Positions 1-8,290 are shown, numbered from the stretch's first letter. The stretch: 64,000 nt of DNA from Pelagibius sp964472095 (GCA_964472095.1 CAYYIV010000009.1:62001-126000); one strand, 5' to 3'. The notes: generated by a model from the sequence alone, not told the origin. Program-made: numbers and translations.

Positions 1-1473
1 GGCCGCGACTACAACAAGATCCATCCCGACTTCTACGCGGCGGAGGTCGCAAAGAGCTGCGGTGCCGATCCGGCGGTGATCCTCTACACCTCCGGCACCA
101 CCGGCAGGCCGAAGGGTGTGATCCTCAGCTTCGACAACGTCGTCAAGACCGCCGCCAACGGGGTCAGGCTGGAGAAGCTCACCGACCGCGAGGAGTCCAT
201 CGCTTACCTGCCCATGGCCTGGGTCGGCGACCACATCTTCTCCTACGGCCAGAGCTACGTCGCCGGCTTCTGCGTCGCCTGTCCGGAGTCGAGCGCCACG
301 GTGATGCAGGACCTGCGCGAGCTGGGGCCGACCTATTTCTTCGCGCCGCCGCGCATCTTCGAGACCATCCTGACCACGGTGATGATCCGCATGGAGGACG
401 CCGGCTGGCTGAAGCGGCGGATGTTCCGCTACTTCATGCAGCTTGCCCGGCGCTGCGGCACCCGCATCCTCGACGGAAAGCCGGTCGCGCCCGCGGACCG
501 CCTGCTCTACGTCCTCGGGAAGCTGCTGGTCTACGGTCCGTTGATCAACACTCTGGGCTTCACGCGCATCCGTCTCGCCTACACCGCCGGCGAAGCAATC
601 GGCCCCGACATCTTCGACTTCTACCGCTCGCTCGGCATCAACCTGAAGCAGCTCTACGGCTCCACCGAGGCAAGCGTCTTCATCACCATTCAACCCGACG
701 GCGAGATCGAGCCCGACACCGTGGGCAAGCCGGCCATCGACGTCGAGATCAAGATCGCCGAGAGCGGCGAGGTGATGTTCCGCAGCCCCGGCGTCTTCGT
801 CGAGTACTTCAAGAATCCCGAGGCGACGGCGCAGGCCAAGACGGCGGACGGCTGGGTGCACACCGGTGACGCCGGCTTTTTCGACGACAAGGGCCACTTG
901 AAGATCATCGATCGCGCCAAGGACGTCGGCCGCCTCAACAACGGCGGCCTCTTCGCGCCGAAGTACATCGAGAACAAGCTGAAGTTCTTCCCCGAGATCA
1001 AGGAAGCGGTGGCCTTCGGCCACGAGCGCGACTTCTGCGGCGTCTTCGTGAACATCGACCTGGCCGCGGTCGGCAGCTGGGCCGAGCGTCACAACGTAGC
1101 CTACGGCAGTTACCAGGAACTGACCGCCAATCCGCGGGTCATCGGGATCATCAAGGACCACATCGAGAAGGTGAACCGCGATCTCGCCGCCGACCCGCAA
1201 CTGGCGAGCAGCCAGATCCGCCGCTTCCTCGTGCTGCACAAGGAACTGGATGCCGACGACGGCGAGCTGACCCGTACCCGCAAGGTGCGCCGCGGCTTCA
1301 TCGCCGAGCGCTATCAGCCGCTGATCGACGCGCTCTACTCCGGCGTCGAGACGGCCTACATCGAAACCGAGGTCACTTTCGAGGACGGCCGCAAGGGCAT
1401 GCTCAAGGCCGACCTGCGTGTCGTCGACGTGGCGATCGAGCCAGTGCCGCCGGCGCTGAAGAAGGCGAGCTGA
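1..1473 (+). CDS. Long-chain acyl-CoA synthetase (AMP-forming), 5' partial
   Basis: The frame is open from base 1, so the start lies upstream; about 490 residues are visible. It is an ANL-superfamily AMP-binding enzyme that activates a carboxylic acid to acyl-AMP and then acyl-CoA in the cytoplasm. Visible motifs in order are the nucleotide loop YTSGTTGRPKG, the adenine-contact motif LYGSTEA, WVHTGDAG with the ribose-binding Asp, IIDRAKDV, and a C-terminal TRTRKVRR carrying the probable catalytic Lys. That ending is typical of the FadD15-like long-chain family. It stops 2 bases before the livG-type ATPase gene, so it is the first visible gene of a transport and activation operon. The true substrate is not evident; a branched or aromatic acid imported by the neighbouring ABC system is an inference from position. 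Confidence 0.9.
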   Translation, partial: GRDYNKIHPDFYAAEVAKSCGADPAVILYTSGTTGRPKGVILSFDNVVKTAANGVRLEKLTDREESIAYLPMAWVGDHIFSYGQSYVAGFCVACPESSATVMQDLRELGPTYFFAPPRIFETILTTVMIRMEDAGWLKRRMFRYFMQLARRCGTRILDGKPVAPADRLLYVLGKLLVYGPLINTLGFTRIRLAYTAGEAIGPDIFDFYRSLGINLKQLYGSTEASVFITIQPDGEIEPDTVGKPAIDVEIKIAESGEVMFRSPGVFVEYFKNPEATAQAKTADGWVHTGDAGFFDDKGHLKIIDRAKDVGRLNNGGLFAPKYIENKLKFFPEIKEAVAFGHERDFCGVFVNIDLAAVGSWAERHNVAYGSYQELTANPRVIGIIKDHIEKVNRDLAADPQLASSQIRRFLVLHKELDADDGELTRTRKVRRGFIAERYQPLIDALYSGVETAYIETEVTFEDGRKGMLKADLRVVDVAIEPVPPALKKAS

Positions 1474-1475
1474 CG

Positions 1476-2264
1476 GTGTACGGCGAGAAGCACATCGGCG
1501 AGACGCTGCTGAAGGTCGACAATATCACCCTGGCCTTCGGCGGGGTAAAGGCGCTGAGCGACATCTCCTTCGAGATCCGCCAACGCGAGATCCTGGCGAT
1601 CATCGGGCCCAATGGCGCCGGCAAGACTTCCATGCTGAACGTCATCAACGGGTTCTATCACCCGCAGCAGGGCCGCATCGAGTTCCGCGGGGTCGAGCGC
1701 CGCGCCATGCGACCGCACCTGGCGGCGCGCCAGGGCATCGCGCGCACCTTCCAGAACGTGGCACTGTTCAAGGGCATGTCGACCCTCGACAACATCATGA
1801 CCGGCCGCATCCTGAAGATGAGATGCAACATCTTCCAGCAGGCGATCTACTGGGGCGCAAACCAGCGCGAGGAGATCGCGCACCGCGAGGTGGTGGAGAA
1901 GATCATCGATTTCCTCGAGATCCAGGCGATACGCAAGACGCCGGTGGGGCGGCTGCCCTACGGCCTGCAGAAGCGCGTGGAGCTGGCCCGCGCGCTGGCC
2001 ATGGAGCCCGACCTGCTGCTGCTCGACGAGCCGATGGCCGGCATGAACGTCGAGGAGAAAGAGGACATGTGCCGCTTCATCCTCGACGTGAACGACGAGT
2101 TCGGCACCACCATCGCCCTCATCGAGCACGACATGGGCGTGGTGATGGACATCTCCGACCGCGTCGTGGTGCTCGACTACGGGCGCAAGCTGGCCGACGG
2201 CACGCCCGACGCGGTGCGCGCCAATCAGGACGTCATCGATGCCTATCTCGGCGTCAGTCATTAG
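1476..2264 (+). CDS. Branched-chain amino acid-type ABC transporter ATPase (LivG-like)
   Basis: This 262-residue ABC ATPase is of the LivG class in the hydrophobic amino acid uptake (HAAT) family. Walker A is GPNGAGKTS (about residues 45-53). The signature is the divergent LPYGLQKRVELARALA, Walker B is LLLLDEPMAGM and the switch histidine is in EHDMG. The insert between Walker A and the signature, including the ARTFQNVALF Q-loop, is typical of LivG. The chosen start is GTG, giving an N-terminus YGEKHIGETLLKVDN; there is almost no gap to the preceding ligase, which implies translational coupling. It would pair with the LivF-like ATPase at 5921 to energise the LivH/LivM permeases. The solute need not be an amino acid, since ligase-flanked Liv systems often import organic acids. 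Confidence 0.92.
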   Translation: MYGEKHIGETLLKVDNITLAFGGVKALSDISFEIRQREILAIIGPNGAGKTSMLNVINGFYHPQQGRIEFRGVERRAMRPHLAARQGIARTFQNVALFKGMSTLDNIMTGRILKMRCNIFQQAIYWGANQREEIAHREVVEKIIDFLEIQAIRKTPVGRLPYGLQKRVELARALAMEPDLLLLDEPMAGMNVEEKEDMCRFILDVNDEFGTTIALIEHDMGVVMDISDRVVVLDYGRKLADGTPDAVRANQDVIDAYLGVSH

Positions 2265-2279
2265 CCAGGAACCGCCGCG

Positions 2280-3296
2280 ATGAATCCCACCACCCTGCGC
2301 TTCGGCATCTGGATGCTTGCCACGCCGCTGCTGATCGCCGCCCTCGGCCTCGGCCTGCAGGGGCTGGCGGCGGCCAGTTCATTCATGTTCTTCACCTGGG
2401 CCTTCTTCCTCGAGGTGCTCGTCGCCGGCCTGCTGCAGGGTGTCTTGTACTCCCTGGTGGCGCTCGGCTTCGTGCTGATCTTCAAGGCCTCGGGCGTCTT
2501 CAATTTCGCCCAGGGCTCCATGGTGCTCTTCGCCGCGCTCACACTGGTCGGCTTCATCGAGATGGGTCTGCACTGGACCCTCGCCTTCGTGGTCACAGCC
2601 GGCATCATGGTGCTGCTGGCTGTGGCGATCGAGAAGGTGGTGCTGCGCCCGCTGGTCAACCAACCGCACATCATCCTTTTCATGGCCACCATCGGCATCT
2701 TCTATTTCCTCGACGGCTTCGGGCAGACACTGTGGGGGTCCGACGTGAAGACCCTCGACATCGGCATCACCAAGGAATCTCTTTTCATCCTGGAGAGCGT
2801 CTTCGAGGGTGGCCTGCTGGTGAACGGTTTCGACCTGGTGGCCGCTCTCGTCGGCGCCGCGCTGGTCGCCGTGCTGGCGGTGTTCTTCCACTACACCCGC
2901 GTCGGGCGCGCCTTGCGCGCGGTGGCCGACGACCACCAGGCGGCGCTCTCAGTCGGCATCCCGCTGAAGACCATCTGGGCCATCGTGTGGTCAGTCGCCG
3001 GCATCGTCGCGCTGGTCGCCGGCATCATGTGGGGATCCAAGGCCGGCGTGCAGTTCTCGCTCGCGCTGATCGCGCTTAAGGCCCTGCCGGTGCTTATCCT
3101 CGGCGGCTTCACCTCCATTCCCGGGGCCATCGTCGGCGGCCTCATCATTGGCGCCGGTGAGCAGGTGGCGGAGGTGTTCTTCGGGCCGCTGGTCGGTGGC
3201 GCCATCCAGGACTGGTTCGCCTACATGCTGGCCCTGGCCTTCCTGCTGTTCCGCCCCCAGGGGCTGTTCGGCGAGCGCATCATCGAGCGGATTTAG
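2280..3296 (+). CDS. Branched-chain amino acid-type ABC permease (LivH-like)
   Basis: This 338-residue inner-membrane permease belongs to the LivH family. Hydrophobic segments alternate through the whole length. The family-typical stretches LLQGVLYSLVALGFVLIFKA, GVFNFAQGSMVLFAA and a C-terminal ALPVLILGGFTSIPGAIVGG are present; the last is the ATPase-contacting loop region. It is about 40 residues longer than E. coli LivH because of an extra N-terminal hydrophobic segment (residues 1-35). ATG lies 15 bases after the LivG-like gene behind an AGGAA ribosome site. It should form a heterodimeric channel with the LivM-like protein that follows. The permease family is clear; the substrate is unassigned. 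Confidence 0.92.
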   Translation: MNPTTLRFGIWMLATPLLIAALGLGLQGLAAASSFMFFTWAFFLEVLVAGLLQGVLYSLVALGFVLIFKASGVFNFAQGSMVLFAALTLVGFIEMGLHWTLAFVVTAGIMVLLAVAIEKVVLRPLVNQPHIILFMATIGIFYFLDGFGQTLWGSDVKTLDIGITKESLFILESVFEGGLLVNGFDLVAALVGAALVAVLAVFFHYTRVGRALRAVADDHQAALSVGIPLKTIWAIVWSVAGIVALVAGIMWGSKAGVQFSLALIALKALPVLILGGFTSIPGAIVGGLIIGAGEQVAEVFFGPLVGGAIQDWFAYMLALAFLLFRPQGLFGERIIERI

Positions 3297-3311
3297 GACA
3301 GGACAGCCAGG

Positions 3312-4391
3312 ATGCTCTACCGCGAGGCCGGACAGTTCAAGACCAGCTACGGCGCCGACCAGGCGATCTTCCCGATCCGCCAGGATCGTATCGTCCTGGC
3401 GCTCTTCGGCCTGGTCGCGGTGGTGGCGGTGCCGGCGCTGGCCAGCAACTATTTCCTCGAGACCATCTTCGTGCCCTTCCTGGTCTTCGCTATGGCGGCG
3501 ATCGGTCTCAACATCCTGACCGGCTACTGCGGCCAGCTGTCGCTCGGCACCGGCGGCTTCATGGCTTGCGGCGCCTTCTTCTCCTACAAGATGGCGATCG
3601 CCTTTCCCGACCTGCACATCGTGATCGTTTTCCTGCTCGCCGGCTTCGGCACCGCCGCCGTCGGCGTGCTCTTCGGCCTGCCGTCCCTGCGCATCAAAGG
3701 CTTCTACCTGGCGGTCGCCACCCTGGCGGCGCAGTTCTTCCTGGTCTGGATGTTCAACAAGTTCGGCTGGTGGACCAACTACAGTCCTTCCGGCGTCATC
3801 TCGGCGCCGCCGCGCGAGATCTTTCCCGGCTTCGCCGTCACCGGCGCGCAGGCCGATCCGATCGTCAAATATCTCTTCCTGCTGACCTTCGTCGCGATCC
3901 TGGCGCTGGTGGCGAAGAACCTTGTGCGCAGCCGCAGCGGCCGCTCCTGGATGGCGATCCGCGACATGGACATCGCCGCAGAGCTCATCGGTATCCGGCC
4001 GCTCTGGGCCAAGCTCTCGGCCTTTGCCGTCAGCTCCTTCTACATCGGCATCGCCGGTGCGCTCTGGGCCTTCGTCTACACCGGGTCGGTGGAGGCGCTG
4101 GCCTTCCAGATCGATCGCTCTTTCCAGGTGCTCTTCATGGTCATCATCGGGGGCCTCGGCTCGATTCTCGGCTCCTTCCTCGGCGCCGCCTTCATCGTGC
4201 TGCTGCCGATCCTGCTGAGCAACGCGCCGGCCATGCTCGGCCTGCGCATCTCGGTGGAGATGATCTCGCACCTCGAGTTCATGATCTTCGGCGGCCTTAT
4301 CATCTTCTTCCTCATCGTCGAGCCGCACGGCCTGGCGCGGCTGTGGCAGATCGCCAAGGAGAAGCTGCGGCTGTGGCCCTTCCCCTACTAG
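3312..4391 (+). CDS. Branched-chain amino acid-type ABC permease (LivM-like)
   Basis: This is a 359-residue LivM-type permease. After a hydrophilic N-terminal 35 residues come about ten membrane segments. Landmarks are GLNILTGYCGQLSLGTGGFM, LRIKGFYLAVATLAAQF, the cytoplasmic RSRSGRSWMAIRDMDIAAEL loop that docks to the ATPase, and a late IGGLGSILGSFLGAAFIVLL. ATG follows an AGGA site and lies 15 bases after the LivH-like gene. It is the second half of the membrane channel of this uptake system. It is followed by a 115-base gap before the binding-protein gene, unlike the tight spacing elsewhere in the operon. Confidence 0.92.
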   Translation: MLYREAGQFKTSYGADQAIFPIRQDRIVLALFGLVAVVAVPALASNYFLETIFVPFLVFAMAAIGLNILTGYCGQLSLGTGGFMACGAFFSYKMAIAFPDLHIVIVFLLAGFGTAAVGVLFGLPSLRIKGFYLAVATLAAQFFLVWMFNKFGWWTNYSPSGVISAPPREIFPGFAVTGAQADPIVKYLFLLTFVAILALVAKNLVRSRSGRSWMAIRDMDIAAELIGIRPLWAKLSAFAVSSFYIGIAGALWAFVYTGSVEALAFQIDRSFQVLFMVIIGGLGSILGSFLGAAFIVLLPILLSNAPAMLGLRISVEMISHLEFMIFGGLIIFFLIVEPHGLARLWQIAKEKLRLWPFPY

Positions 4392-4398
4392 GTCGATC

Positions 4399-4483
4399 GG
4401 CGGCCTCCGCGAGGGGCCGCCGCTGGCCAGGAGAGCAGGGCAGTGTTAGCCTGTAAGAAATAACCGAGGCCCGCGAAGGCGGG
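4399..4483 (+). promoter_or_regulatory. Two intercistronic stem-loops ahead of the binding-protein gene
   Basis: Two inverted repeats lie between the LivM-like and LivK-like genes. The first pairs GGCGGCC (4399-4405) with GGCCGCC (4415-4421). The second pairs CCCGC with GCGGG around a GAAG loop at about 4470-4483. Neither is followed by a T tract. Such hairpins often protect a highly expressed downstream binding-protein message or uncouple its expression; that role is inferred here. A strong ribosome site (GGGAGGTAGCAAGG) stands just before the ATG at 4507. Confidence 0.45.
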
Positions 4484-4506
4484 TCCCAGAAAGGGAGGTA
4501 GCAAGG

Positions 4507-5820
4507 ATGATGTTCAGGAAATTGGCTCTGGCGGCCGTGGCCGCGGCGACTCTGGCAGGTTCCGTCGCCGCGACTGCGCCGGCCGCCGCGCAGGAGCAAT
4601 ATGTTCCGCTGCTGGTCTACCGCACCGGGCCCTACGCGCCGAGCGGCATTCCTCTCGCCGACGGCTTCAACGACTTCATGCAGCTGGTCAACCTGCGCGA
4701 TGGCGGCATCAACGGTGTGAAGTACGCCTGGGACGAGTGCGAGACGCAGTACAACAACGACCGCGGCGTCGAGTGCTACGAGCGCCTGAAGGGCAACGGC
4801 CCGACCGGTGCCAGCGTGCTGAACCCCTACTCGACCGGCATCACCTATGCGCTGATCGAGCGCGCTACTAACGACAAGATACCGGTGCTCTCCATGGGCT
4901 ACGGCCGTGCCGATGCCTCCGACGGCACCGTTTTCCCGTACGTCTTCACCATGCCGATCACCTACTGGGCGGGCGCCGACGTGATGGTGCAGTACGCCAA
5001 GGAGGAAACCGGCGGCAGCCTCAACGGCAAGAAGATCGCCCTGGTCTATCACGACTCCGCCTACGGCAAGGAGCCGATCGCCACCCTGGAGCGCCTGGCC
5101 AAGGAAGAGGGCTTCCAGTTCTCCGCCTTCCCCGTCGCCCATCCCGGCCTGGAGCAGAAGGCCACCTGGCTGCAGATCGGCCGCCAGCTGCGTCCTGATT
5201 GGGTCTTCATGTGGGGTTGGGGTGTGATGAACTCGACGGCCATCAAGGAGGCCGCTTCGGTGGGCTTCCCGATGGAGAAGTTCATCGGCATCTGGTGGTC
5301 CGGTGCCGAAGCCGACGTGACTCCGGCTGGCGATTCCGCCAAGGGCTACAAGTCCCTGAACATTACCGGTGTCGGCACCACGGCGCCGATCTTCCAGGAC
5401 ATCGAGAAGATGCACGCTGACGGCAAGGGCATGGCCGACAAGGCCAACATCGGGACGGTGCTCTACAATCGCGCCCTGGTGAACGCCTTCTACTACACCG
5501 AGGCGGTCCGCATCGCCCAGGGCGAGTTCGGCAGCAAGCCGCTGACCGGCGAGCAGATCCAGTGGGGCATGGAGCGTCTCGACGTCACCCAGGAGATGAT
5601 CGACAACGCCGGCATGACCGGCCTGATGAGCCCGGTGAAGATCACCTGCGCCGACCACGAGGGCGGCGGCTCTGCCGTGGTGCAGCAGTGGGACGGCGCC
5701 AAGTGGTCGGCCATTACCGACTTCATCGCACCGCGCCGCGCCGCGCTGCGTCCGGCCTATGAGGAGTCGGCGGCGCAGTACGCCGCCGAGAAGGGCATCA
5801 CGCCGCGCAGCTGCAGCTGA
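4507..5820 (+). CDS. Periplasmic substrate-binding protein of the Liv-type ABC transporter
   Basis: This 437-residue type I periplasmic binding protein (LivK/AmiC superfamily) has a clear Sec signal peptide. Basic residues are followed by a hydrophobic core and an Ala-rich cleavage region ending near residue 27 (PAAAQ/EQ). The mature part begins VPLLVYRTGPYAPSG and continues with an ADGFNDFMQLVNLRDGG segment that would line the ligand cleft. Several Cys residues are present (DECETQYNN, VECYERL, KITCADHEG, and Cys next to last), which suggests periplasmic disulfides. At 437 residues it is longer than amino acid-specific LivK (about 370). It belongs to the group usually found beside acyl-CoA ligases, whose ligands are often not amino acids. 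The ligand cannot be read from sequence. Confidence 0.9.
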   Translation: MMFRKLALAAVAAATLAGSVAATAPAAAQEQYVPLLVYRTGPYAPSGIPLADGFNDFMQLVNLRDGGINGVKYAWDECETQYNNDRGVECYERLKGNGPTGASVLNPYSTGITYALIERATNDKIPVLSMGYGRADASDGTVFPYVFTMPITYWAGADVMVQYAKEETGGSLNGKKIALVYHDSAYGKEPIATLERLAKEEGFQFSAFPVAHPGLEQKATWLQIGRQLRPDWVFMWGWGVMNSTAIKEAASVGFPMEKFIGIWWSGAEADVTPAGDSAKGYKSLNITGVGTTAPIFQDIEKMHADGKGMADKANIGTVLYNRALVNAFYYTEAVRIAQGEFGSKPLTGEQIQWGMERLDVTQEMIDNAGMTGLMSPVKITCADHEGGGSAVVQQWDGAKWSAITDFIAPRRAALRPAYEESAAQYAAEKGITPRSCS

Positions 5821-5848
5821 ACGGCCGCCAAAGTCAGGCAGGGGAGAA

Positions 5849-5875
5849 GGGGGCGGTCCATCGGGGGCCGCCCCC
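5849..5875 (+). terminator. GC-rich stem-loop after the binding-protein gene
   Basis: GGGGGCGG at 5849-5856 pairs with CCGCCCCC at 5868-5875 across an 11-base loop. There is no T tract after it, so it is more likely a partial attenuator or mRNA 3' stabiliser than a full terminator, since the LivF-like ATPase of the same system starts only 45 bases later. Confidence 0.4.
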
Positions 5876-5920
5876 GCATCTCCTCCTGCCGCTCTCCGCG
5901 ATCGCTTTCGGAACGCCGCC

Positions 5921-6769
5921 ATGAGCCAAGCCGCAACCTCGCCCAGTTCCTCACCGCAGGCCGCGGCCCCTGGGCCGATCCTCGCGGTGAACAACATCGA
6001 GGTGATCTACGACCACGTTATCCTGGTGCTGAAGGGCGTGTCGCTGGAGGTGCCGAAGGGGGGTATCGTCGCGCTGCTCGGCGCCAACGGTGCCGGCAAG
6101 ACCACCACCTTGAAGGCGATCTCCAACCTGCTGCGCGCCGAGCGCGGCGAGGTGACCAAAGGCTCCATCGAACTGGAGGGCGCCCGCGTCGACGCGCTGA
6201 CGCCCAATGATCTGGTGAAGGCCGGCGTCGTGCAGGTGATGGAAGGACGCCACTGCTTCGAGCACCTGACCATCGAGGAGAATCTGCTGACCGGCGCCTA
6301 CACGCGCAAGGACGGGCGCGCGGCGGTGCAGGACGATCTCAAGCTGGTCTACGACTATTTCCCGCGCCTGAAGGAACGCCGCGGCAGCATGGCCGGCTAT
6401 ACCTCCGGCGGCGAGCAGCAGATGTGCGCCATCGGCCGCGCGCTGATGGCCCGGCCGAAGATGATTCTGCTCGACGAGCCCTCCATGGGCCTCGCCCCGC
6501 AGCTGGTCGAAAGCATCTTCGAGACGGTGAAGCGGCTGAACGAAGAGGAGGGCGTGTCCTTCCTGCTGGCCGAGCAGAACACCAACGTCGCACTGCGCTT
6601 TGCGCGCTACGGGTACATTCTGGAGAGCGGCCGCGTGGTGCTGGACGGCGACGCCGAGAGGCTGCGCGAGAACGAGGACGTGAAGGAATTCTACCTCGGC
6701 CTCTCCGCCGGCGGGCGGCGGTCCTACCGCGACGTCAAGCACTACAAGCGCCGCAAGCGCTGGCTCTAA
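5921..6769 (+). CDS. Branched-chain amino acid-type ABC transporter ATPase (LivF-like)
   Basis: This 282-residue ABC ATPase is of the LivF class. Walker A is GANGAGKTT, the signature TSGGEQQMCAIGRALM, Walker B MILLDEPSMGLAP, and AEQN replaces the switch-His loop, as is usual in LivF. ATG at 5921 was chosen because the upstream open frame (from 5759) overlaps the binding-protein gene and has no family resemblance. The C-terminal 20 residues are strongly basic (KHYKRRKRWL), a tail seen in LivF proteins from ligase-associated clusters but not in E. coli LivF. It is the second ATPase of the Liv-type importer, and the PaaK-like ligase follows after 10 bases. Confidence 0.92.
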   Translation: MSQAATSPSSSPQAAAPGPILAVNNIEVIYDHVILVLKGVSLEVPKGGIVALLGANGAGKTTTLKAISNLLRAERGEVTKGSIELEGARVDALTPNDLVKAGVVQVMEGRHCFEHLTIEENLLTGAYTRKDGRAAVQDDLKLVYDYFPRLKERRGSMAGYTSGGEQQMCAIGRALMARPKMILLDEPSMGLAPQLVESIFETVKRLNEEEGVSFLLAEQNTNVALRFARYGYILESGRVVLDGDAERLRENEDVKEFYLGLSAGGRRSYRDVKHYKRRKRWL

Positions 6770-6779
6770 GACGCGGCAG

Positions 6780-8012
6780 ATGGAACACTACGACAAGCTG
6801 GAAACCGCCGCGCCGGAGGTCCGCGAAGCCCGGCTGATGGCGGCGCTGCCGGCGCAGCTCGCCCACGCCAAGTCCAAGGCGCCCGGCTGTGCGGAGATCC
6901 TCGCCGGGGTTGATCCCGCTGCGGTGACCGGCCGGGCGGCGCTGGCGCAGCTGCCGGTCACCCGCAAGTCCGACCTTCTCGATCGCCAGTCGGCCGCTGC
7001 GCCCTTCGGCGGCCTCGCCGCCGTGGCGCCGGGCGCCGCCGCGCGGCTTTTCGCCTCGCCGGGGCCGGTCTATGAATTCGAGACCGCGCGGCGCGGCTTC
7101 TGGCGCCTGGAGCGCGCACTCTTTGCCGCCGGATTCCGCGCCGGCGACGTGGTGCACAACTGCTTTGCCTATCACCTGACGCCAGGCGGCTGGATGCTCG
7201 ACGGCGCCGCGCGCAGCCTCGGCTGCGCCGTCATCCCCGGTGGCATCGGCAACAGCGAGCAGCAGGTGGCGGCCATCGCCCACTTCCGGCCCTCCGGCTA
7301 CACCGGCACGCCGGACTTCCTGAAAGTGCTGCTCGACAAGGGCGCGGAACTCGGCGCCGACTGCAGCTCGATCACCCGCGCGCTGGTCTCCGGCGGCGCG
7401 CTCTTCCCGGCGCTGCGCCAGGCCTATGCGGAACGCGGCGTCGCCGTGCTGCAGTGCTATGCCACCGCCGACCTGGGCCTCATCGCCTACGAGTCGGAGG
7501 CCCGCGAGGGCATGATCCTCGATGAGGAAATCATCGTCGAGATCCTGCGCCCCGGCACCGGCGACCCGCTGCCCGAGGGCGAGGTGGGCGAAGTGGTGGT
7601 GACCACGCTCAACCCCGACTATCCGCTGATCCGTTTTGCGACCGGCGACCTCTCCGTACTGATGCCGGGCAGCAGTCCCTGCGGCCGCACCGCGCCGCGC
7701 ATCAAAGGCTGGATGGGCCGCGCCGACCAGGCGACCAAGGTGAAGGGCATGTTCGTGCAGCCGGCGCAGGTGGCGGCGGTGCTGAAGCGTCACGGTGAGA
7801 TCGCCCGCGCCCGTCTGGTGGTGACCCGCCACGGCGACAGCGACGCCATGACCCTGCAGTGCGAGGTTGCCGGCAGGGCCGCTGGCCTGGAAGCGGCCAT
7901 CGCCGAGAGTCTGCAGGCCACCTGCAAGCTGAAAGGGGCGGTGGAACTTGTCGATCCTGGCAGCCTGCCCAACGACGGCAAGGTCATCGACGACCAACGC
8001 AGCTACGACTAG
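6780..8012 (+). CDS. PaaK-like AMP-dependent ligase with altered nucleotide loop
   Basis: This 410-residue protein resembles the phenylacetate-CoA ligase family. The N-terminal part has the family layout (LAHAKSKAPGCAEIL, LPVTRKSDLLDRQ). The middle has CYATADLGLIAYE, then RFATGDLSVLM. The C-terminal domain has GRADQATKVKGMFVQPAQV, including a Lys in the hinge-like segment. The glycine-rich SSGTTG loop expected near residue 95 is replaced by FASPGPVYEFE, which lacks the usual Thr/Lys residues. Similar loops occur in PaaK-like proteins next to Liv transporters, as far as I recall. It may activate the imported acid, or have lost or changed adenylation chemistry. It is the last gene of the operon, 10 bases after the LivF-like gene. 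Confidence 0.82.
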   Translation: MEHYDKLETAAPEVREARLMAALPAQLAHAKSKAPGCAEILAGVDPAAVTGRAALAQLPVTRKSDLLDRQSAAAPFGGLAAVAPGAAARLFASPGPVYEFETARRGFWRLERALFAAGFRAGDVVHNCFAYHLTPGGWMLDGAARSLGCAVIPGGIGNSEQQVAAIAHFRPSGYTGTPDFLKVLLDKGAELGADCSSITRALVSGGALFPALRQAYAERGVAVLQCYATADLGLIAYESEAREGMILDEEIIVEILRPGTGDPLPEGEVGEVVVTTLNPDYPLIRFATGDLSVLMPGSSPCGRTAPRIKGWMGRADQATKVKGMFVQPAQVAAVLKRHGEIARARLVVTRHGDSDAMTLQCEVAGRAAGLEAAIAESLQATCKLKGAVELVDPGSLPNDGKVIDDQRSYD

Positions 8013-8053
8013 CGGGCGGCGCGGCCTGGGCAGAAATCACAATGTCGCCGCAT

Positions 8054-8083
8054 TTGCGGCAAAGTCCGGACATCTTCGATACC
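8054..8083 (+). promoter_or_regulatory. Possible promoter for the hairpin-rich intergenic RNA
   Basis: TTGCGG (8054-8059) stands 18 bases before GATACC (8078-8083). The -35 resembles alphaproteobacterial sigma-70 sites; the -10 is a weak match. Initiation would fall near 8090, just before the first hairpin. This is suggestive only. Confidence 0.25.
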
Positions 8084-8087
8084 TAGC

Positions 8088-8290
8088 TTCCTTAACACGG
8101 AGACTTCCCCTCTCTGTAGAGGAGCCCCAGCCCTCCTAAGATGCCCCAAATCGGCTGGCACTAAGAGGGGGCGGCCATCTGCCCCGACCAAGCGTGGCCG
8201 CCCCTGACTTTCTAAGGAAAGCTCCAACTACGGGCGGTCGCGTACCCCAAGCCAAGCGGGACCGCCCGCTTCCTTTCCTCTCTCCTACTG
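8088..8290 (+). ncRNA. Candidate structured RNA with five tandem hairpins and C-rich loops
   Basis: This is the main content of the 343-base gap at 8013-8355, which has no credible gene. Five inverted repeats lie in a row. H0 is 8109-8113 with 8118-8122. H1 is CCAGCC 8127-8132 with 8153-8158. H2 is a perfect 10-bp stem, 8168-8177 with 8195-8204. H3 is CTTTC 8208-8212 with GAAAG 8217-8221. H4 is a perfect 9-bp stem, 8231-8239 with 8260-8268. H1, H2 and H4 carry loops of 17-20 bases, each with a CCCC run; the H2 and H4 loops share CCCC then CAAGCG. H1 also holds CTCCT, complementary to a ribosome-binding site. A pyrimidine-rich tail (CTTCCTTTCCTCTCTCCT) follows H4. Strand is assigned from the tail and a possible upstream promoter. 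No known RNA family was recognised. Confidence 0.45.

Noticed and set aside
2991..4328. Long minus-strand open frame of 445 codons opposite the LivH/LivM genes
   Set aside because: It is antisense to two well-recognised permease genes and its translation is Glu/His/Arg-rich low-complexity sequence typical of the reverse of GC-rich coding DNA.
8009..8227. Minus-strand 72-codon frame with CDFC in the hairpin region
   Set aside because: It runs through several inverted repeats, has no ribosome site and resembles no zinc-finger protein; the structured-RNA reading fits better.
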